Source: Burkholderia cenocepacia (GTDB lineage: Bacteria; Pseudomonadota; Gammaproteobacteria; Burkholderiales; Burkholderiaceae). Taken from it: 64,000 nucleotides of DNA. The DNA is taken from NCBI RefSeq assembly GCF_014211915.1, contig NZ_CP060039.1:310001-374000 (forward strand), written 5' to 3'. Below, one piece after another: positions 63,503 to 64,000 of the stretch (position 1 is the first letter of the stretch; each line of letters opens with the position of its first letter). The notes below the pieces were generated by a model. That model searched no databases. It was given only the letters and a program-made list of their open reading frames with translations, and had not been told where the DNA came from. A program made the translations under genes and the position numbers.

Positions 63503-64000
63503 ATGGATTCAGACCTCATGCGTATCGGCCAGCGCATTCGCCGCCTGCGCCGGGAAGCGAAGAAGACGCTGCTGGAAGTGGCGACCGAAGCGAACCTGTC
63601 GGTCGGGTTCCTGTCGCAGGTCGAGCGCCATCTGACGGGCATCTCGCTGTCGTCGCTCGTCAACGTCGCGAAGGCGCTGGGCGTGCCGCTCGGCACGCTG
63701 ATCGAGCAGCCGCGCCAGGCGCAGCCCGATTCGCACGAGGGCAGCCGCAAGCCGTACGCGCTCGACGCCGCGTCGCAGTGGTACGAGCGGCTGTCCACCA
63801 CGTTCGACGGCAGCCAGATCAACGCACTGAAGGTGCAGATGATGGAGGGCTACCGGTCGGAATGGGTCGCGCACGGCGGCGACGAATTCGTGTACGTGCT
63901 GGCGGGCCGCATCTGCTACACGGTCGGCAAGAAGAATTACCCGCTGACGCCCGGCGACTCGCTGCACTTCGACGCGCGCAAGCGGCATCGCGTGGCCAAT
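63503..64000 (+). CDS. XRE-cupin transcriptional regulator (3' part outside window)
   Basis: The first 166 residues of an XRE/cupin regulator, cut by the window end. The HTH (RIGQRIRRLRREAKKTLLEVATEANLSVGFLSQVERHLTGISLSSLVNVAKALGV) fills residues 7-61, and the cupin begins near residue 110 with YRSEWVAHGGDEFVYVLAGRICYTVG. It is of the same general type as PuuR in this window, but its target is unknown. Divergent from the aminopeptidase gene. Confidence 0.9.
   Translation, partial: MDSDLMRIGQRIRRLRREAKKTLLEVATEANLSVGFLSQVERHLTGISLSSLVNVAKALGVPLGTLIEQPRQAQPDSHEGSRKPYALDAASQWYERLSTTFDGSQINALKVQMMEGYRSEWVAHGGDEFVYVLAGRICYTVGKKNYPLTPGDSLHFDARKRHRVAN

Noticed and set aside
1..64000. tRNA, rRNA, CRISPR array, insertion sequence or prophage
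   Set aside because: I saw no clover-leaf-like conserved tRNA boxes, spaced repeats, transposase or integrase reading frames in the window.

Overview
This window is a high-GC, gene-dense beta-proteobacterial chromosome segment. Protein sequences, trimeric Gram-negative porins, a DUF3138 protein and the midA/folB/ttcA/glmU/glmS order point to Burkholderia, probably the Burkholderia cepacia complex. That placement rests on recognition, not on a database search. There are no rRNA or tRNA genes, CRISPR arrays or transposases, and it reads as mostly core chromosome with a few accessory inserts.

Layout: (1) 1-8400: the 5' part of a fluoroacetate-dehalogenase-like hydrolase, a nitronate monooxygenase, a LysR regulator, a porin, a small exported protein, a bile-acid-symporter-family carrier and an EAL-CBS-GGDEF protein with a sigma-28-like promoter. 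(2) 8789-12579: a tightly coupled LacI regulator / AGE-family sugar isomerase / PfkB kinase operon and two small conserved genes. (3) 12612-19399: a MidA-like methyltransferase divergent from a catalytically degenerate SDR protein, then folB, ttcA, glmU and glmS. (4) 19484-22773: a toxin-first type II toxin-antitoxin pair with a palindromic operator, two small proteins, an FTR1 iron permease with a cupredoxin, and a heavy-metal-associated protein. (5) 22843-38313: a complete putrescine locus (puuC, puuR, then divergently puuD, puuA, an aminotransferase, potFGHI, a DUF3138 outer-membrane protein and two tandem puuB oxidases). (6) 38647-46665: glutathione reductase, a small protein, a second porin, a DUF1275 protein, a split chromate transporter with a divergent LysR regulator, and a uracil/xanthine permease. 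(7) 46931-61217: the flagellar cluster flgBCDEFGHIJ, ycgR, flgK and flgL on the minus strand, with flgA, flgM and flgN on the plus strand. (8) 61276-64000: an M24 aminopeptidase and the start of an XRE-cupin regulator.

How the parts work together: the Puu enzymes, the PotFGHI transporter and probably the DUF3138 protein form an outer-membrane-to-cytoplasm putrescine import and degradation unit under PuuR. The flagellar genes show sigma-28 promoters with exact 11-bp spacing before flgM, flgK and ycgR. The same kind of site precedes the c-di-GMP gene at 6559, which ties that second-messenger enzyme to motility.

Most notable observations: a homologous insert of about 90 residues shared by FlgK and FlgL, the sigma-28-like site in front of the c-di-GMP gene, the outer-membrane protein inside the putrescine operon, the SDR pseudoenzyme beside folB, and a perfect 19-bp inverted repeat at 38495-38539.
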